From: Streptomyces sp. TRM68367
Lineage (GTDB): Bacteria; Actinomycetota; Actinomycetes; Streptomycetales; Streptomycetaceae
Direction of reading: 5' to 3'
Assembly (NCBI RefSeq): GCF_014495685.1
Contig: NZ_JACTVI010000011.1
Span: 1-64,000, forward strand
Length of the DNA stretch: 64,000 bases
Positions 44,793-53,139 of the stretch are shown here, in pieces (the stretch's first letter is position 1; each line of letters opens with the position of its first letter). The position numbers and the translations under genes are program-made. Below the pieces are notes generated by a model that had not been told where the DNA came from, did not search any database, and was given only the letters and a program-made list of their open reading frames with translations.

Positions 44793-44857
44793 TCCGCGCT
44801 CCCCCACTCTCGACTTCGCTCGAGCGGGAGGTGCCCCCATGGGCTCTCGGCACCGGC
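44753..44857. repeat. 17-bp inverted repeat around a Streptomyces-type extragenic hairpin
   Basis: gccggtgccgagagccc (44753-44769) is the exact reverse complement of 44841-44857. Between them lies cccccactctcgacttcg with ctcgagcgggaggtgcccc (44801-44837). It resembles a hairpin element that I recall as scattered between Streptomyces genes. It may terminate transcription of the convergent neighbours. Confidence 0.6.
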
Positions 44858-44972
44858 GCGCCCTTCGGCTCCCTCGCGGCCGGTGTCGTCGGGACAGTTG
44901 ACCTTGGTGGGCCCGTGCCCTTGGGCCTGCCGGGGGGTCGGTCACCTTGGCCTTGGTGGAGCTGCGGCCTTG

Positions 44973-47534
44973 TCACTCGGTGGCGATGGCCCGCAGGACG
45001 TCCAGGCGGGCCGCGCGGCGGGCCGGGCGCAGGCCCGCGAGGGCTCCGGCGGTGAGGCCCACCAGGGCTACCAGGGCGAGCTGGGCCGGGGGCAGTGCGA
45101 AGGCGAAGGCGCTGTCGCCGGCCCCGTCGGAAGCCTTCACCAGGACCCAGCCGAGGAAGCCGCCGAGGGCGAGTCCGCCGACGGTACCGAAGGCGGCGAC
45201 CAGGACGGACTCCCAGCGGACCATGGCCCGCAGCTGGGGCCGGGTCTGACCGACGGCCCTGAGCAGGCCCAGTTCGCGGGTGCGTTCGTGGATCGCCAGC
45301 GTGAGGGTGTTGGCGATGCCGAGGAGCGCGATGAGGACGGCCAGGGCGAGCAGCGCGTAGACGAGCGTCAGCATCATGTCGATGCCGCCGGCCGAGGACT
45401 GCGCGTACTCGTCGCGGGTCTGCACCTCCGGGTTGCCGTACGGTGCGGCGGCCTTCTCCACCGCCGCCTTGCCCGCATCCGTGCTGACGCCGTCCTTGAA
45501 GGAGACGGCGAGGAGGGTGTCGGAGTCCTGGGTGCGGTGCGGGGCCCAGGCGGCGCGGGTGATGACGTAGTCGCCGGCCAGCTCGGACTGGCCGTAGACT
45601 GCGCGGACGGTGAAGGTCTCCTTCTTGCGGTCGGTGAAGGTGAGTTGGGCCTTGTCGCCGGGCTTCAGGCCCTGCTTGCGGGCCTCTTTCTCGGTGATGG
45701 CGATGCCGTCGGTGCCCAGGTCGCGCAGGGAGCCCTGGATCTTGCCCAGGTCGAAGGTGCGCTCGAGGGCGACCGGGTCGGTGACGGTCAGCGCCCGCCC
45801 CTCGCCGTCGACTTGGGCGACACCGCGGCCGAGTCCGACGGCCGTGTCCACCTCGGGCAGTTCGCCGATCGCCCCGGCGAGACGAGGGCTCAGTCCGCTG
45901 CCGCCCGCGCCGAAGGACGGGGTGCTGACGGCGACGTCGCCGGCGAAGGACCGGGAGACGGTCTGGTCCATGGTGGCCTTCAGGGAGGCGCCGAACACGG
46001 TGAACAGCGACACGACGGCCACGCCGATCATCAGGGCGCTCGCGGTGGCGGCGGTCCGCTTGGGGCTGCGCAGCGCGTTGCGCCGGGCGAGTCCGCCGGT
46101 GACGCCGCGCAGCCGGTCGAGCGGGCCGCCGAGGACGCGTACGGCGGTGGAGGAGGCGACCGGGCCGAGGACCACGAAGGAGACCAGGGCCAGGACGGCA
46201 CCGGTTCCCGCCAGCCAGATCGACGGCGACACCAGCACGCCGGTGAGCGTCACCGCGATCGCCAGGGCAGCCAGGCCCGTGCCGGTGATGGCGCGCAGCC
46301 GGGAGGCGTCGGAGGTGTCGACGGCCGTCTCGCGCAGCGCGGCCAGCGGGGCGGTACGCCCGGCGCGGACGGCGGGCAGCAGGGCGGAGCCCAGGCAGAC
46401 CACGATGCCGACCGCCAGCGGCAGCGCCATCGACAGGGCCTTGACGACCAGGCCGCCCTCGGGGAACGGGAAACCGATCGCCGGGAACAGCGCCTGGAGC
46501 CCGGCCGCGATCCCGATGCCGCCCACGAGGCCCGCGCCCGAGGCGGCCACGGCCACGACGGTCGCCTCCACGAGCGTGGCCGCGGTGACCTGGCGGCGTG
46601 CGGCACCCAGGGCACGCAGCAGGGCGTTCTCGCGGGTGCGCTGGGCCACGACGATCGCGAAGGTGTTGTGGATGGAGAAGGTCGCGACCAGCAGGGCGAT
46701 GCCGGAGAACACCAGCAGGAAGGTGGTGAAGATGCTCAGGAACTGGCTGGAGATCATGTCGTTGTTCTCCTGGGCCGACTCCTGACCGGTGATCGCCTCG
46801 ACCCCCTTGGGCAGCACGGACGTCAGCTCGTCCACCAGCTCCCGCTGGCTCACGCCCGGCCCGGCCCGCACCTGGATGCTCGCGGCCTCACCGGGCTTGG
46901 CCGTGAGGTACTTCTCGGCGTCGGCCTGCGTCATCCCGGTGAAGGTCACCTGCGCCATGCCGTCCTCGCCCCCGAAGGTCGCGAGTCCCACGACGGTCAC
47001 CCTGACCGGGTCGGGCGTGCGCAGGGTGGTGGTGTCGCCGATCTTCAGGTCGCCCGTCTTGGCGGCGCCGCGGTTGACGACGACCTCGCCGGACTTCTCG
47101 GGGGCGCGGCCCTCGGCGAGCCGGTACGGGTTGAGCTTCGGGTCGGAGATCCAGTTGCCGGCGAGGGTGGGCGGGCCCTGCCCGCCGATCGGGTCGCCGC
47201 TGGCGCCGATCAGCTGACCGGCGCCCTGGATGCTGGGCACGGCGGCGGCCACGCCCGGGGACCGCTCGACCGTCCTGACCAGATCCGTGGCAACCGGCTG
47301 CCGCACGCCCTGGCTCTCGCCCGGTGTGGTGATGGCGTCGGCGCTGCGGACCACGGCGTCCGTGCCGCTGGTCGCGTTGCCGAACATGGAGACGAAGCTG
47401 GCGCGCAGCGTGTCGCCCATGACGAGCGTCCCGGCCAGGAAGGCCACGCCGAGGAACACGGCGAGGAACGTCCCGGCGAAACGCCGCTTGTGGGAGCGCA
47501 GGGAGGACACGCTCAGGCGTACGGAGGCGTTCAT
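44973..47534 (-). CDS. FtsX-family ABC transporter permease
   Basis: 853 residues with the MacB/LolCE double-FtsX layout. There is an N-terminal helix (RRFAGTFLAVFLGVAFLAGTL), a large extracytoplasmic domain, and four-helix FtsX units near SIFTTFLLVFSGIALLVATF and at the C-terminus (TLVYALLALAVLIALLGIAN, LALVALVGLTAGALAGL). The cytosolic motif AIHERTRELGLLRAVGQTR is typical. It forms a mechanotransmission exporter with the ATPase. ATG 47534 overlaps the ATPase stop by 4 bases (ATGA), so the two are translationally coupled. Likely substrates are peptides, lipids or antibiotics; none is indicated. Confidence 0.94.
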   Translation of the reverse strand: MNASVRLSVSSLRSHKRRFAGTFLAVFLGVAFLAGTLVMGDTLRASFVSMFGNATSGTDAVVRSADAITTPGESQGVRQPVATDLVRTVERSPGVAAAVPSIQGAGQLIGASGDPIGGQGPPTLAGNWISDPKLNPYRLAEGRAPEKSGEVVVNRGAAKTGDLKIGDTTTLRTPDPVRVTVVGLATFGGEDGMAQVTFTGMTQADAEKYLTAKPGEAASIQVRAGPGVSQRELVDELTSVLPKGVEAITGQESAQENNDMISSQFLSIFTTFLLVFSGIALLVATFSIHNTFAIVVAQRTRENALLRALGAARRQVTAATLVEATVVAVAASGAGLVGGIGIAAGLQALFPAIGFPFPEGGLVVKALSMALPLAVGIVVCLGSALLPAVRAGRTAPLAALRETAVDTSDASRLRAITGTGLAALAIAVTLTGVLVSPSIWLAGTGAVLALVSFVVLGPVASSTAVRVLGGPLDRLRGVTGGLARRNALRSPKRTAATASALMIGVAVVSLFTVFGASLKATMDQTVSRSFAGDVAVSTPSFGAGGSGLSPRLAGAIGELPEVDTAVGLGRGVAQVDGEGRALTVTDPVALERTFDLGKIQGSLRDLGTDGIAITEKEARKQGLKPGDKAQLTFTDRKKETFTVRAVYGQSELAGDYVITRAAWAPHRTQDSDTLLAVSFKDGVSTDAGKAAVEKAAAPYGNPEVQTRDEYAQSSAGGIDMMLTLVYALLALAVLIALLGIANTLTLAIHERTRELGLLRAVGQTRPQLRAMVRWESVLVAAFGTVGGLALGGFLGWVLVKASDGAGDSAFAFALPPAQLALVALVGLTAGALAGLRPARRAARLDVLRAIATE

Positions 47535-48280
47535 GAGGGCACCTCGAAGGCTTTCAGCCGGTCCAGGATCTTGTCGGCGGTCGGGGATTCCAGGCGGTCG
47601 ACCAGGCGTCCGTCGGCAAGGAAGACGACCTCGTCGGCGTGGGCGGCGGCGACCGGGTCGTGGGTGACCATGACGACCGTGCGGGCCGTCTGGCGCACCG
47701 CGCGGCCGAGCAGGCCCAGCACCTCCTCGCCGGAGCGGGAGTCGAGGTTGCCGGTCGGCTCGTCGGCGAACACGACGTCCGGCCGCCCGGCGAACGCCCT
47801 CGCCACGGCGACGCGTTGCTGCTGGCCGCCGGACAGCTCGGACGGCCGGTGGTGCAGCCGGTCGCGCAGGCCGACCACGTCGATCAGCGCGTCGAGCCAC
47901 TCCTGGTCGCCCTTGCCGCCCGCGAGGTCGAGCGGCAGCGTGATGTTCTCCTCGACGGTGAGCGTCGGCACCAGGTTGAACGCCTGGAACACGAAGCCCA
48001 CCCGGTCGCGCCGCAGCAGGGTGAGGCGCCGGTCGTCGAGGCCGCCCAGTTCGGTGTCGCCGATGTAGGCGGCGCCGGAGGTGAGCGTGTCCAGGCCGGC
48101 CGCGCAGTGCATCAGGGTGGACTTGCCGGAGCCCGAGGGCCCCATGATCGCGGTGAAGCGGCCGGCCGGGAAGGTCACGCTCACGCCGTCCAGGGCGTGT
48201 ACGGCGGTGTCGCCACCGCCGTACACCTTGACGGCGTCCACGACCTGGGCGGCCACGCGCGTGGCGGTCGTCGTGGTCAT
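47531..48280 (-). CDS. ABC transporter ATP-binding protein (MacB/LolD type)
   Basis: 249 residues. Walker A GPSGSGKST near residue 46, Q-loop VFQAFNLVPTLTVEEN, signature LSGGQQQRVAVARA, Walker B DVVFADEPTGNLDS, H-loop MVTHD. This subfamily partners FtsX-type permeases. It overlaps the permease start (4 bp) and the upstream SHOCT gene stop (4 bp), forming a tight three-gene operon read leftward. ATG 48280 is the only well-placed start. Confidence 0.96.
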   Translation of the reverse strand: MTTTTATRVAAQVVDAVKVYGGGDTAVHALDGVSVTFPAGRFTAIMGPSGSGKSTLMHCAAGLDTLTSGAAYIGDTELGGLDDRRLTLLRRDRVGFVFQAFNLVPTLTVEENITLPLDLAGGKGDQEWLDALIDVVGLRDRLHHRPSELSGGQQQRVAVARAFAGRPDVVFADEPTGNLDSRSGEEVLGLLGRAVRQTARTVVMVTHDPVAAAHADEVVFLADGRLVDRLESPTADKILDRLKAFEVPS

Positions 48281-48561
48281 GCCGCACCGCCCTTGCCCGT
48301 GCGGCCGAACTGCTCGTCCAGGACGGACAGCCGGCGCCAGTACTCGTCCTCGTCGATCTCGCCGGAGGCGAAGCGGTGGCCGAGCACGGTGATGGGCGAG
48401 TTGTCCTCGGCGGCGACCGGCCGCCACGGGCCGCGGCGTCCGCGCCACACCGTGCGGCGCAGCAGGGCGATGCCGCCGCCGATGACGAGCGCCCAGATCA
48501 CCGGGAAGAACAGGATCCACGGGCCGGGCCCGCCGTCGCCGAAGTGCGCCAGGGTCTGCAT
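48277..48561 (-). CDS. Small SHOCT-domain membrane protein
   Basis: 94 residues with a single transmembrane helix (PWILFFPVIWALVIGGGIALL) and a C-terminal SHOCT motif (HRFASGEIDEDEYWRRLSVL). SHOCT units are short oligomerisation or targeting helices of unclear role, often beside transport genes. It is first in the SHOCT-ATPase-permease operon and overlaps the ATPase start by 4 bp. It is divergent from a TetR gene that probably regulates the operon. Confidence 0.9.
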   Translation of the reverse strand: MQTLAHFGDGGPGPWILFFPVIWALVIGGGIALLRRTVWRGRRGPWRPVAAEDNSPITVLGHRFASGEIDEDEYWRRLSVLDEQFGRTGKGGAA

Positions 48562-48714
48562 CGTCGTTCAACTCCTCGGTAGCGATGTCGTTGTGTGTCG
48601 CTTCCGAGAGTCGTCGCGCAGGGGGTCCCAGGTCGTCGTACGGCCAGCGGCAGTGTGTGTACCTCCCCGGGAGTACGCGGGCCGTGCGTCGCTGCTCCCC
48701 CAGAGCTGGACCCT

Positions 48715-48734
48715 TGTAACTACTAGTATGTACA
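48715..48734. promoter_or_regulatory. TetR-type palindromic operator in the divergent region
   Basis: TGTAACTACTAGTATGTACA reads TGTA-N2-TACTAGTA-N2-TACA, a 20-bp near-perfect palindrome. It lies just upstream of the TetR start (48743) and about 155 bp from the SHOCT gene start. It is AT-rich against its surroundings and overlaps possible -10 sequence, as expected for autoregulation. Confidence 0.72.
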
Positions 48735-48742
48735 GTGGCGGC

Positions 48743-49297
48743 GTGAGCACCGCGGAACGACTGATCGAGTCCACCCGGGCGCTGCTGTGGGAGCGCGGTT
48801 ACGTGGGCACCAGCCCCAAGGCGATCCTGGAGCGCGCGGGCGCCGGGCAGGGCAGCATGTACCACCACTTCAAGGGCAAGCCCGACCTCGCCCTGGCCGC
48901 GATCCGGCGGACCGCCGAGGAGATGCGGGCTACCGCCGAGGGAGTACTGGGCGGCCCGGGGACGCCGTACGAGCGCATCGCGGCATATCTGCGGCGCGAG
49001 CGCGATGTGCTGCGCGGCTGCCCGGTCGGCCGGCTGACGATGGACCCGGGCGTGAGCGCCAGCGACGAGCTGCGCGCCCCGGTCGACGAGACGCTCGACT
49101 GGCTGCGCGGCCGGATCGCCGGGATCGTCGAGGAGGGTCAGCGGCAGGGCGAGTTCGCGCCCGGCCTCGACGCCGCGGAGGTCGCGGCGGCCGTCGTGGC
49201 GACCGTGCAGGGCGGGTACGTCCTGGCCCGCGCCTCCGGCTCCCCCGCCGCCTTCGACGCGGGCGTGCGGGGACTGCTCGCGCTGCTCGCTCCGTGA
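48743..49297 (+). CDS. TetR-family transcriptional repressor
   Basis: 184 residues. Helix-turn-helix at residues about 5-48: RLIESTRALLWERGYVGTSP, KAILERAGAGQGSMYHHFKG. The C-terminal domain has the YERIAAYLRRERDVLRGCPVGRL segment with a cysteine in the position common to the TetR_C group of AcrR-like drug or aldehyde sensors. GTG 48743 is chosen since ATG 48728 falls inside the operator palindrome. Divergent to the SHOCT-ABC operon, which it likely represses until a small ligand binds. Confidence 0.92.
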   Translation: MSTAERLIESTRALLWERGYVGTSPKAILERAGAGQGSMYHHFKGKPDLALAAIRRTAEEMRATAEGVLGGPGTPYERIAAYLRRERDVLRGCPVGRLTMDPGVSASDELRAPVDETLDWLRGRIAGIVEEGQRQGEFAPGLDAAEVAAAVVATVQGGYVLARASGSPAAFDAGVRGLLALLAP

Positions 49298-49327
49298 CCG
49301 TCCGAACCCTGTCCCGGGAGGCAGCCC

Positions 49328-49564
49328 GTGCACGCCGTGCAGTACGAACTCACCGCCGTCGTTGGAGGGCATGAACTCCTTCCTCTGGGGCGGCGGTTTC
49401 CAGGGGCTCAGCGACGACTTCGGGCGGCCGTGGACACCAGCCGGTGGGAGCTGGTGCACTTCTCGCTGTGGGAGCACGAGGCACCCAAGGTGGACGGTGA
49501 CGTGTGCCAGGTGCTGCACCTGTCGGCGCCGGGCCTCGGCCGACTGCCCCGGGGGGCGCCGGTG
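49328..49564 (+). pseudogene. Collapsed DUF4865-type gene
   Basis: Only the ends and a middle piece of a DUF4865-like protein remain. These are the N-terminal MHAVQYELT (49328-49354), a central GMNSFLWGGGFQGLSDDFGRP in another frame (about 49370-49432), and a C-terminal WELVHFSLWEHE...VLHLS back in the first frame. Roughly 100 residues are missing. The intact family is about 180-190 residues and of unknown function. Two internal deletions explain the pattern. Confidence 0.6.
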
Positions 49565-49905
49565 GTGAGCCTCGTCCGTACGGTGCTCGGGGACGTGGAA
49601 CCGAGCCAGTTGGGGGTGTGCGACGCGCACGACCACCTGTAGACGGGCCGTCACGGGCCAACCACGGCACGGACTGGCGGATGCCGGATGCCGTACGGGC
49701 GCTCGCCGACGCCGGGTTCGGCGACCGGCTGCTCCTCGGCGCCGACACGACGACGGCCGCGGCCCGCTCGGTGGACCGCGGGCCGGGGATGCCGTACCTG
49801 CTGCGCCGGGTGCGGCCGCGGCTCGCGGTCGCGGTGGGCGAGGAGCTGGTGGGGCGGATCCTGACGGAGAACCCCGGCCGGGCCTTCGCCGTGGAGTGGC
49901 GGTGA
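49565..49905 (+). pseudogene. Collapsed phosphotriesterase-like gene
   Basis: The N-terminus LVRTVLGDVEPSQLGVCDAH with the metal-binding HxH (DAHDH) ends at a TAG at 49640-49642. Within 20 bp a C-terminal part begins (TDWRMPDAVRALADAGFGDRLLLGAD, GMPYLLRRVRPRLA, ILTENPGRAFAVEW) and runs to 49905. A phosphotriesterase-related protein is about 310-350 residues; about 200, including the bridging lysine and remaining histidines, are lost. It cannot be active. It adjoins the DUF4865 relic, which has the same type of internal loss. Confidence 0.65.
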
Positions 49906-50083
49906 GCCGGGCCGGGGCGGTCTGCCGGCGGGGCGGACTCGGCCTCATCCTCCGCGGAAGGCGTGGCCGGGTCCGGTCTCAGCGGAACGTCCGCAGTCGA
50001 CGACCTCGTCCGCGCCCAGTTTCCGTACGTGACCGGCGTTGTGCGCGGACGCCGTTCGTAGTCGGGTGAACTCGGTGACGTCC

Positions 50084-50495
50084 TCAGGTGGCAGCCTGGT
50101 CGCTGTCCCTCATCGCGCCCCAGCCGTGCCAGCGCTCGATCTCGATCCAGGCGCTGACCCGAGCGCGGGTGCGGTCCGGGTACGGGTCGCCGGTGTAGTG
50201 CGTGGCGAGGCGGTCGATGTCGGCGAGGCCCTCGTCGTCGCGCAGTTCGGTGACGCGGCCGATCAGGGTGACGTGCGTGTACCAGTCGTCCCCGGCGAAG
50301 GCGGTGAGGGTCACGCGCGGGTCGCGGCGCAGGTGCTTCAGGCGCACCCGGCCTTCGTCCATGTTGATCAGGACCTGGCCGTCGTCCCACACGTACCAGG
50401 TGGCGGTGGACACGGGCGTTCCGTCCGCGCACAGGGTGCCCATCACGCAGGGGTTGGCGCGGCGCAGCAGGAGGTCGGCGTCGGGGGCTTGGACA
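50084..50495 (-). pseudogene. F420/FMN-dependent PPOX-type flavoprotein gene with N-terminal frameshift
   Basis: GTG 50495 has AAAGGAG 5 bases upstream and opens MSKPPTP, but that frame stops after 17 codons. One base over, the frame reads DADLLLRRANPCVMGTLCADG and continues as a normal pyridoxamine-oxidase-like split-barrel (STATWYVWDDGQVLINMDEG, LKHLRRDPRVTLTAFAGDDW, HYTGDPYPDRTRARVSAWIE) to 50084. A one-base indel in the C/G-rich stretch near 50480 is enough. If real, only a shortened product from 50446 could be made (120 residues, missing the first strand). The family typically reduces F420- or flavin-linked substrates. Base error is possible. Confidence 0.75.
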
Positions 50496-50531
50496 CGGGA
50501 ACTCCTTTCGCCCTCAGTCGGTTTCTCGTCC

Positions 50532-51425
50532 TCAGGCGGTCGGCGGCTCGTCGAAGCTGGCGAAGTACGCGGCGACCATGTCCTCGTCGCCGTGGCCCTG
50601 TGCGGCGGCGCGTTCCATGCGGGCCGCGCCGGCGGCGGCCACGTCGAGGCGGACGCCGCTGCGCTCGCCCGCCTCGACGATCAGCCGGGCGTCCTTGGCG
50701 GCGGTGGTCACCGCGAACTGGGCCGGGGTCAGCCGGTCCTCCAGGACCAGCGCGGACTTGGCGCGCAGATAGCCCATGTCGAGCGGGCCGCCGGCGACGA
50801 GGTCGAGGAAGCCGTGCGGGTCCACGCCGAGCGCCTTGGCCAGGGACAGCGCCTCGCCGGCCGCGGCGGTGACCGCGAGCACCCAGCTGTTGGCGACCAG
50901 CTTCAGCCGGGTCGCGGAGCCCTCCGCGCCGTCCTCGCCGGTCCACACCGTGCGGGCGCCGACCGCGTCGAAGACCGGCTCGACCGTCCCCCGGCGCGCC
51001 TGCGGGCCGGCGGCGAGGACGGTCAGCTGCCCGGCCTCGGCGGGCTGCCGGGTGCCCAGCACGGGGGCGTCGTAGAAGACCAGCCCGTGCTCGCGGGCGA
51101 AGGCGGCCAGGTCGCCTAAGGCCTCGACGCCGGCGGTGCTGGACTGTACCCATGCGGTGCCGGGGCGCAGGGCGGTGGCGGCCTGGCGCATGACCTCCAG
51201 CGCGGCGGGGCCGTCGTACAGCATGGTCAGGACGACGTCGGCGCCCTCGACCGCCCCGGCGGGCGTGTCGGCGACGGACACTCCCCCACCGGCGGCCAGG
51301 GGTTCGGCCTTGGCCCGGGTGCGGTTCCAGACGCGGACGGGGTGCCCGGCGCGGGCGATGTTGCGGGCCATTGCGGCCCCCATGATCCCGGTGCCCAGGA
51401 CGCTTACGGTCGGCTTCTCGGTCAT
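50532..51425 (-). CDS. 3-hydroxyisobutyrate dehydrogenase-like NAD(P)-dependent oxidoreductase
   Basis: 297 residues. The Rossmann motif GTGIMGAAMARN at residues about 10-21, RVWNRTRAKAEPLAAGG for the cofactor ribose, and the catalytic lysine in ATRLKLVANSW near 171. The all-helical C-terminal domain ends AYFASFDEPPTA. This fits the beta-hydroxyacid dehydrogenase family, which includes HIBADH, GarR and imine reductases; the substrate is not evident. ATG 51425 follows an AGAGGGCTCC purine stretch. It lies downstream of the reductoisomerase gene in the same direction (136-bp gap). Confidence 0.9.
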   Translation of the reverse strand: MTEKPTVSVLGTGIMGAAMARNIARAGHPVRVWNRTRAKAEPLAAGGGVSVADTPAGAVEGADVVLTMLYDGPAALEVMRQAATALRPGTAWVQSSTAGVEALGDLAAFAREHGLVFYDAPVLGTRQPAEAGQLTVLAAGPQARRGTVEPVFDAVGARTVWTGEDGAEGSATRLKLVANSWVLAVTAAAGEALSLAKALGVDPHGFLDLVAGGPLDMGYLRAKSALVLEDRLTPAQFAVTTAAKDARLIVEAGERSGVRLDVAAAGAARMERAAAQGHGDEDMVAAYFASFDEPPTA

Positions 51426-51561
51426 GACGTCGGAGCCCTCTGTTCTGTACGGGTGTTCCAGTGCACGTGGTTGCCAGCCTGCCACTTCGGACCCGGGCGG
51501 CGAGTACCAGGGCGTCGCGCGTGTCCGTGACCGTTTTTCGCACGCGGCTGGTGACCGTCGC

Positions 51562-53034
51562 TCACGCCATCGCGATGTCCACCGACGGCCGCAGCTGCGC
51601 CGCCGCGGCCAGTGCCGCGTGGACGGGGTGGGTTTCGAAGGCCGTCAGCAGGGCCGTGTCGGCGGGGCGGTCGGCGGCGGGGAAGGCGATCTGCTCGTAG
51701 GCGGCCTGGAAGCGCGGGCCCCAGCGGCGGGCGCCGAGGCGGGCCGTGCGGGAGCAGTTGTCGACCATGTACGCCACGTCCCGGGCGTGCATGTACGGCA
51801 GCAGGGAGTCGACGGCCTCGATGACGGACTCGTTGACGATCTCCGACCAGGGGTGGCCGCGCTCGGCGAACTCGTCGATCTGGGCGGTCATGGTGGCGAC
51901 GAGGACTCCGGCGGTGAACGGGTCGACGGGCAGGTCGCGTTCGGTCCGCCGGGCGCGCACCGCGTCTCCGGCGGACCACATCGGGGAGCCGCCGATCCGG
52001 CTGGGCGGCCGTGTGCCGAGCCGCTGTTCGGCCAGGACGACGCTGCGCAGCTCGGTACCGTCGGCGACCTCGTCGTAGATCTCGGCGACGATCTCGCGCG
52101 CGGGTGCGTACGTCGCCGTGTACGCGCGGTCGAACACGTCCCGCCCGGCCGGGTCGAGGCCCTCGCGCACCGCGCGCAGCCCGGCGCGGGAGATGGTGCG
52201 GGCGATGGGTCCGGTGACGTTCTCGCAGGAGCGCTCGTACGCCGTCACCGGGTCGTCGCCGGCCAGGCGGCAGCGGGTGTACAGGCTCTCGACGATGCCG
52301 TGGACCGCGCCGAGCAGGATGGCGCGTTCGCCGACGATGTCGGAGAGGTACTCGCTGTCGAGCGTCGTGCGGAAGGTGTACGGCGAACCGAGCGCCACCG
52401 ACCAGCCGAGCGCGAGGTCGACGGCCCGCCCGTCGGAGTCGGCGTGCACGGCGAAACTGCTGTTGATCCCGGCGCCGTTGACCTCGACGCCCTGCTCGTA
52501 CAGCCGCCGGACCGAGTCGCCCATGCCCTTGGGGCACACGGCGATCACGGCGTGCCCCGGCGGGAACTGCCCGCCGCTTTCCTTCAGATGGCCGAGCAGG
52601 AAGCCGTGCGACAGGCCGATGACGGCGTCCGGCTTCAGCGCCGCGAAGATCTCCAGGTGGTGGGCGGCGAGCGCGGCGTCGGCGATCAGCAGGATCACCA
52701 GGTCACTGTCCGCGGCGACGGCGAGCCAGTCGCCGAGTGCGCCGTCCTCCTCGGTGAAGCCGTGGGCGCGGGCGTCGGCGGCCGAGCGGGAGCCGGGGCG
52801 CAGTCCGACCGCCACCCGGATGTCCGTACCGGCGAGGGAGTCCCGGAGGTTCAGGGCCTGGGCGCGGCCCTGCGGGCCCCAGCCGAGGACGCCGACGCGG
52901 CGGACACCGGCGAAGGCCTTCGGCAACAGCGGGAAGAGGTGCCGGCCGCCGCGCAGGACGGTCTCCGTGCCGCCGGGCACGGCCGTGGTTTCGAGCGGGA
53001 AGACGCGGGAGGTGTATGTGGTCGTCGAGGTCAT
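51562..53034 (-). CDS. Plant-type class II ketol-acid reductoisomerase
   Basis: 490 residues that would convert acetolactate to dihydroxyisovalerate in branched-chain amino-acid synthesis. It matches the long class II (plant/chloroplast) enzyme far better than the ~330-residue class I IlvC normal for actinobacteria: LRGGRHLFPLLPKAF, GVLGWGPQGRAQALNLRDSL near 50, VGLRPGSRSAADARAHGFTEE, GLSHGFLLGHL, AVCPKGMGDSVRRLY near 167, GINSSFAVHADSDGRA, DIVGERAILLGAVHGIVE, PYMHARDVAYMVDNCS. ATG 53034 is used. It diverges from an IlvY-like LysR gene. A class I ilvC is presumably elsewhere, so this may serve a specialised or horizontally acquired pathway. Confidence 0.92.
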   Translation of the reverse strand: MTSTTTYTSRVFPLETTAVPGGTETVLRGGRHLFPLLPKAFAGVRRVGVLGWGPQGRAQALNLRDSLAGTDIRVAVGLRPGSRSAADARAHGFTEEDGALGDWLAVAADSDLVILLIADAALAAHHLEIFAALKPDAVIGLSHGFLLGHLKESGGQFPPGHAVIAVCPKGMGDSVRRLYEQGVEVNGAGINSSFAVHADSDGRAVDLALGWSVALGSPYTFRTTLDSEYLSDIVGERAILLGAVHGIVESLYTRCRLAGDDPVTAYERSCENVTGPIARTISRAGLRAVREGLDPAGRDVFDRAYTATYAPAREIVAEIYDEVADGTELRSVVLAEQRLGTRPPSRIGGSPMWSAGDAVRARRTERDLPVDPFTAGVLVATMTAQIDEFAERGHPWSEIVNESVIEAVDSLLPYMHARDVAYMVDNCSRTARLGARRWGPRFQAAYEQIAFPAADRPADTALLTAFETHPVHAALAAAAQLRPSVDIAMA

Positions 53035-53060
53035 GGTCGAGTTGTAGGCTCCGCCCGAGT

Positions 53061-53077
53061 GTTGCAGCAAGCGCAAC
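53061..53077. promoter_or_regulatory. LysR/IlvY-like operator
   Basis: gttgcagcaagcgcaac is a 5-bp inverted repeat (GTTGC-N7-GCAAC). It satisfies the LysR T-N11-A rule as TTGC-N7-GCAA. It is 27 bp upstream of the reductoisomerase start and 63 bp before the LysR start, where an IlvY-like activator would bind. Confidence 0.6.
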
Positions 53078-53139
53078 TTGTGCACCGGCACGTTGCATGA
53101 GATGAAAGGACTAGGTCACAGAGGGGAAGGGCCTGGCGT

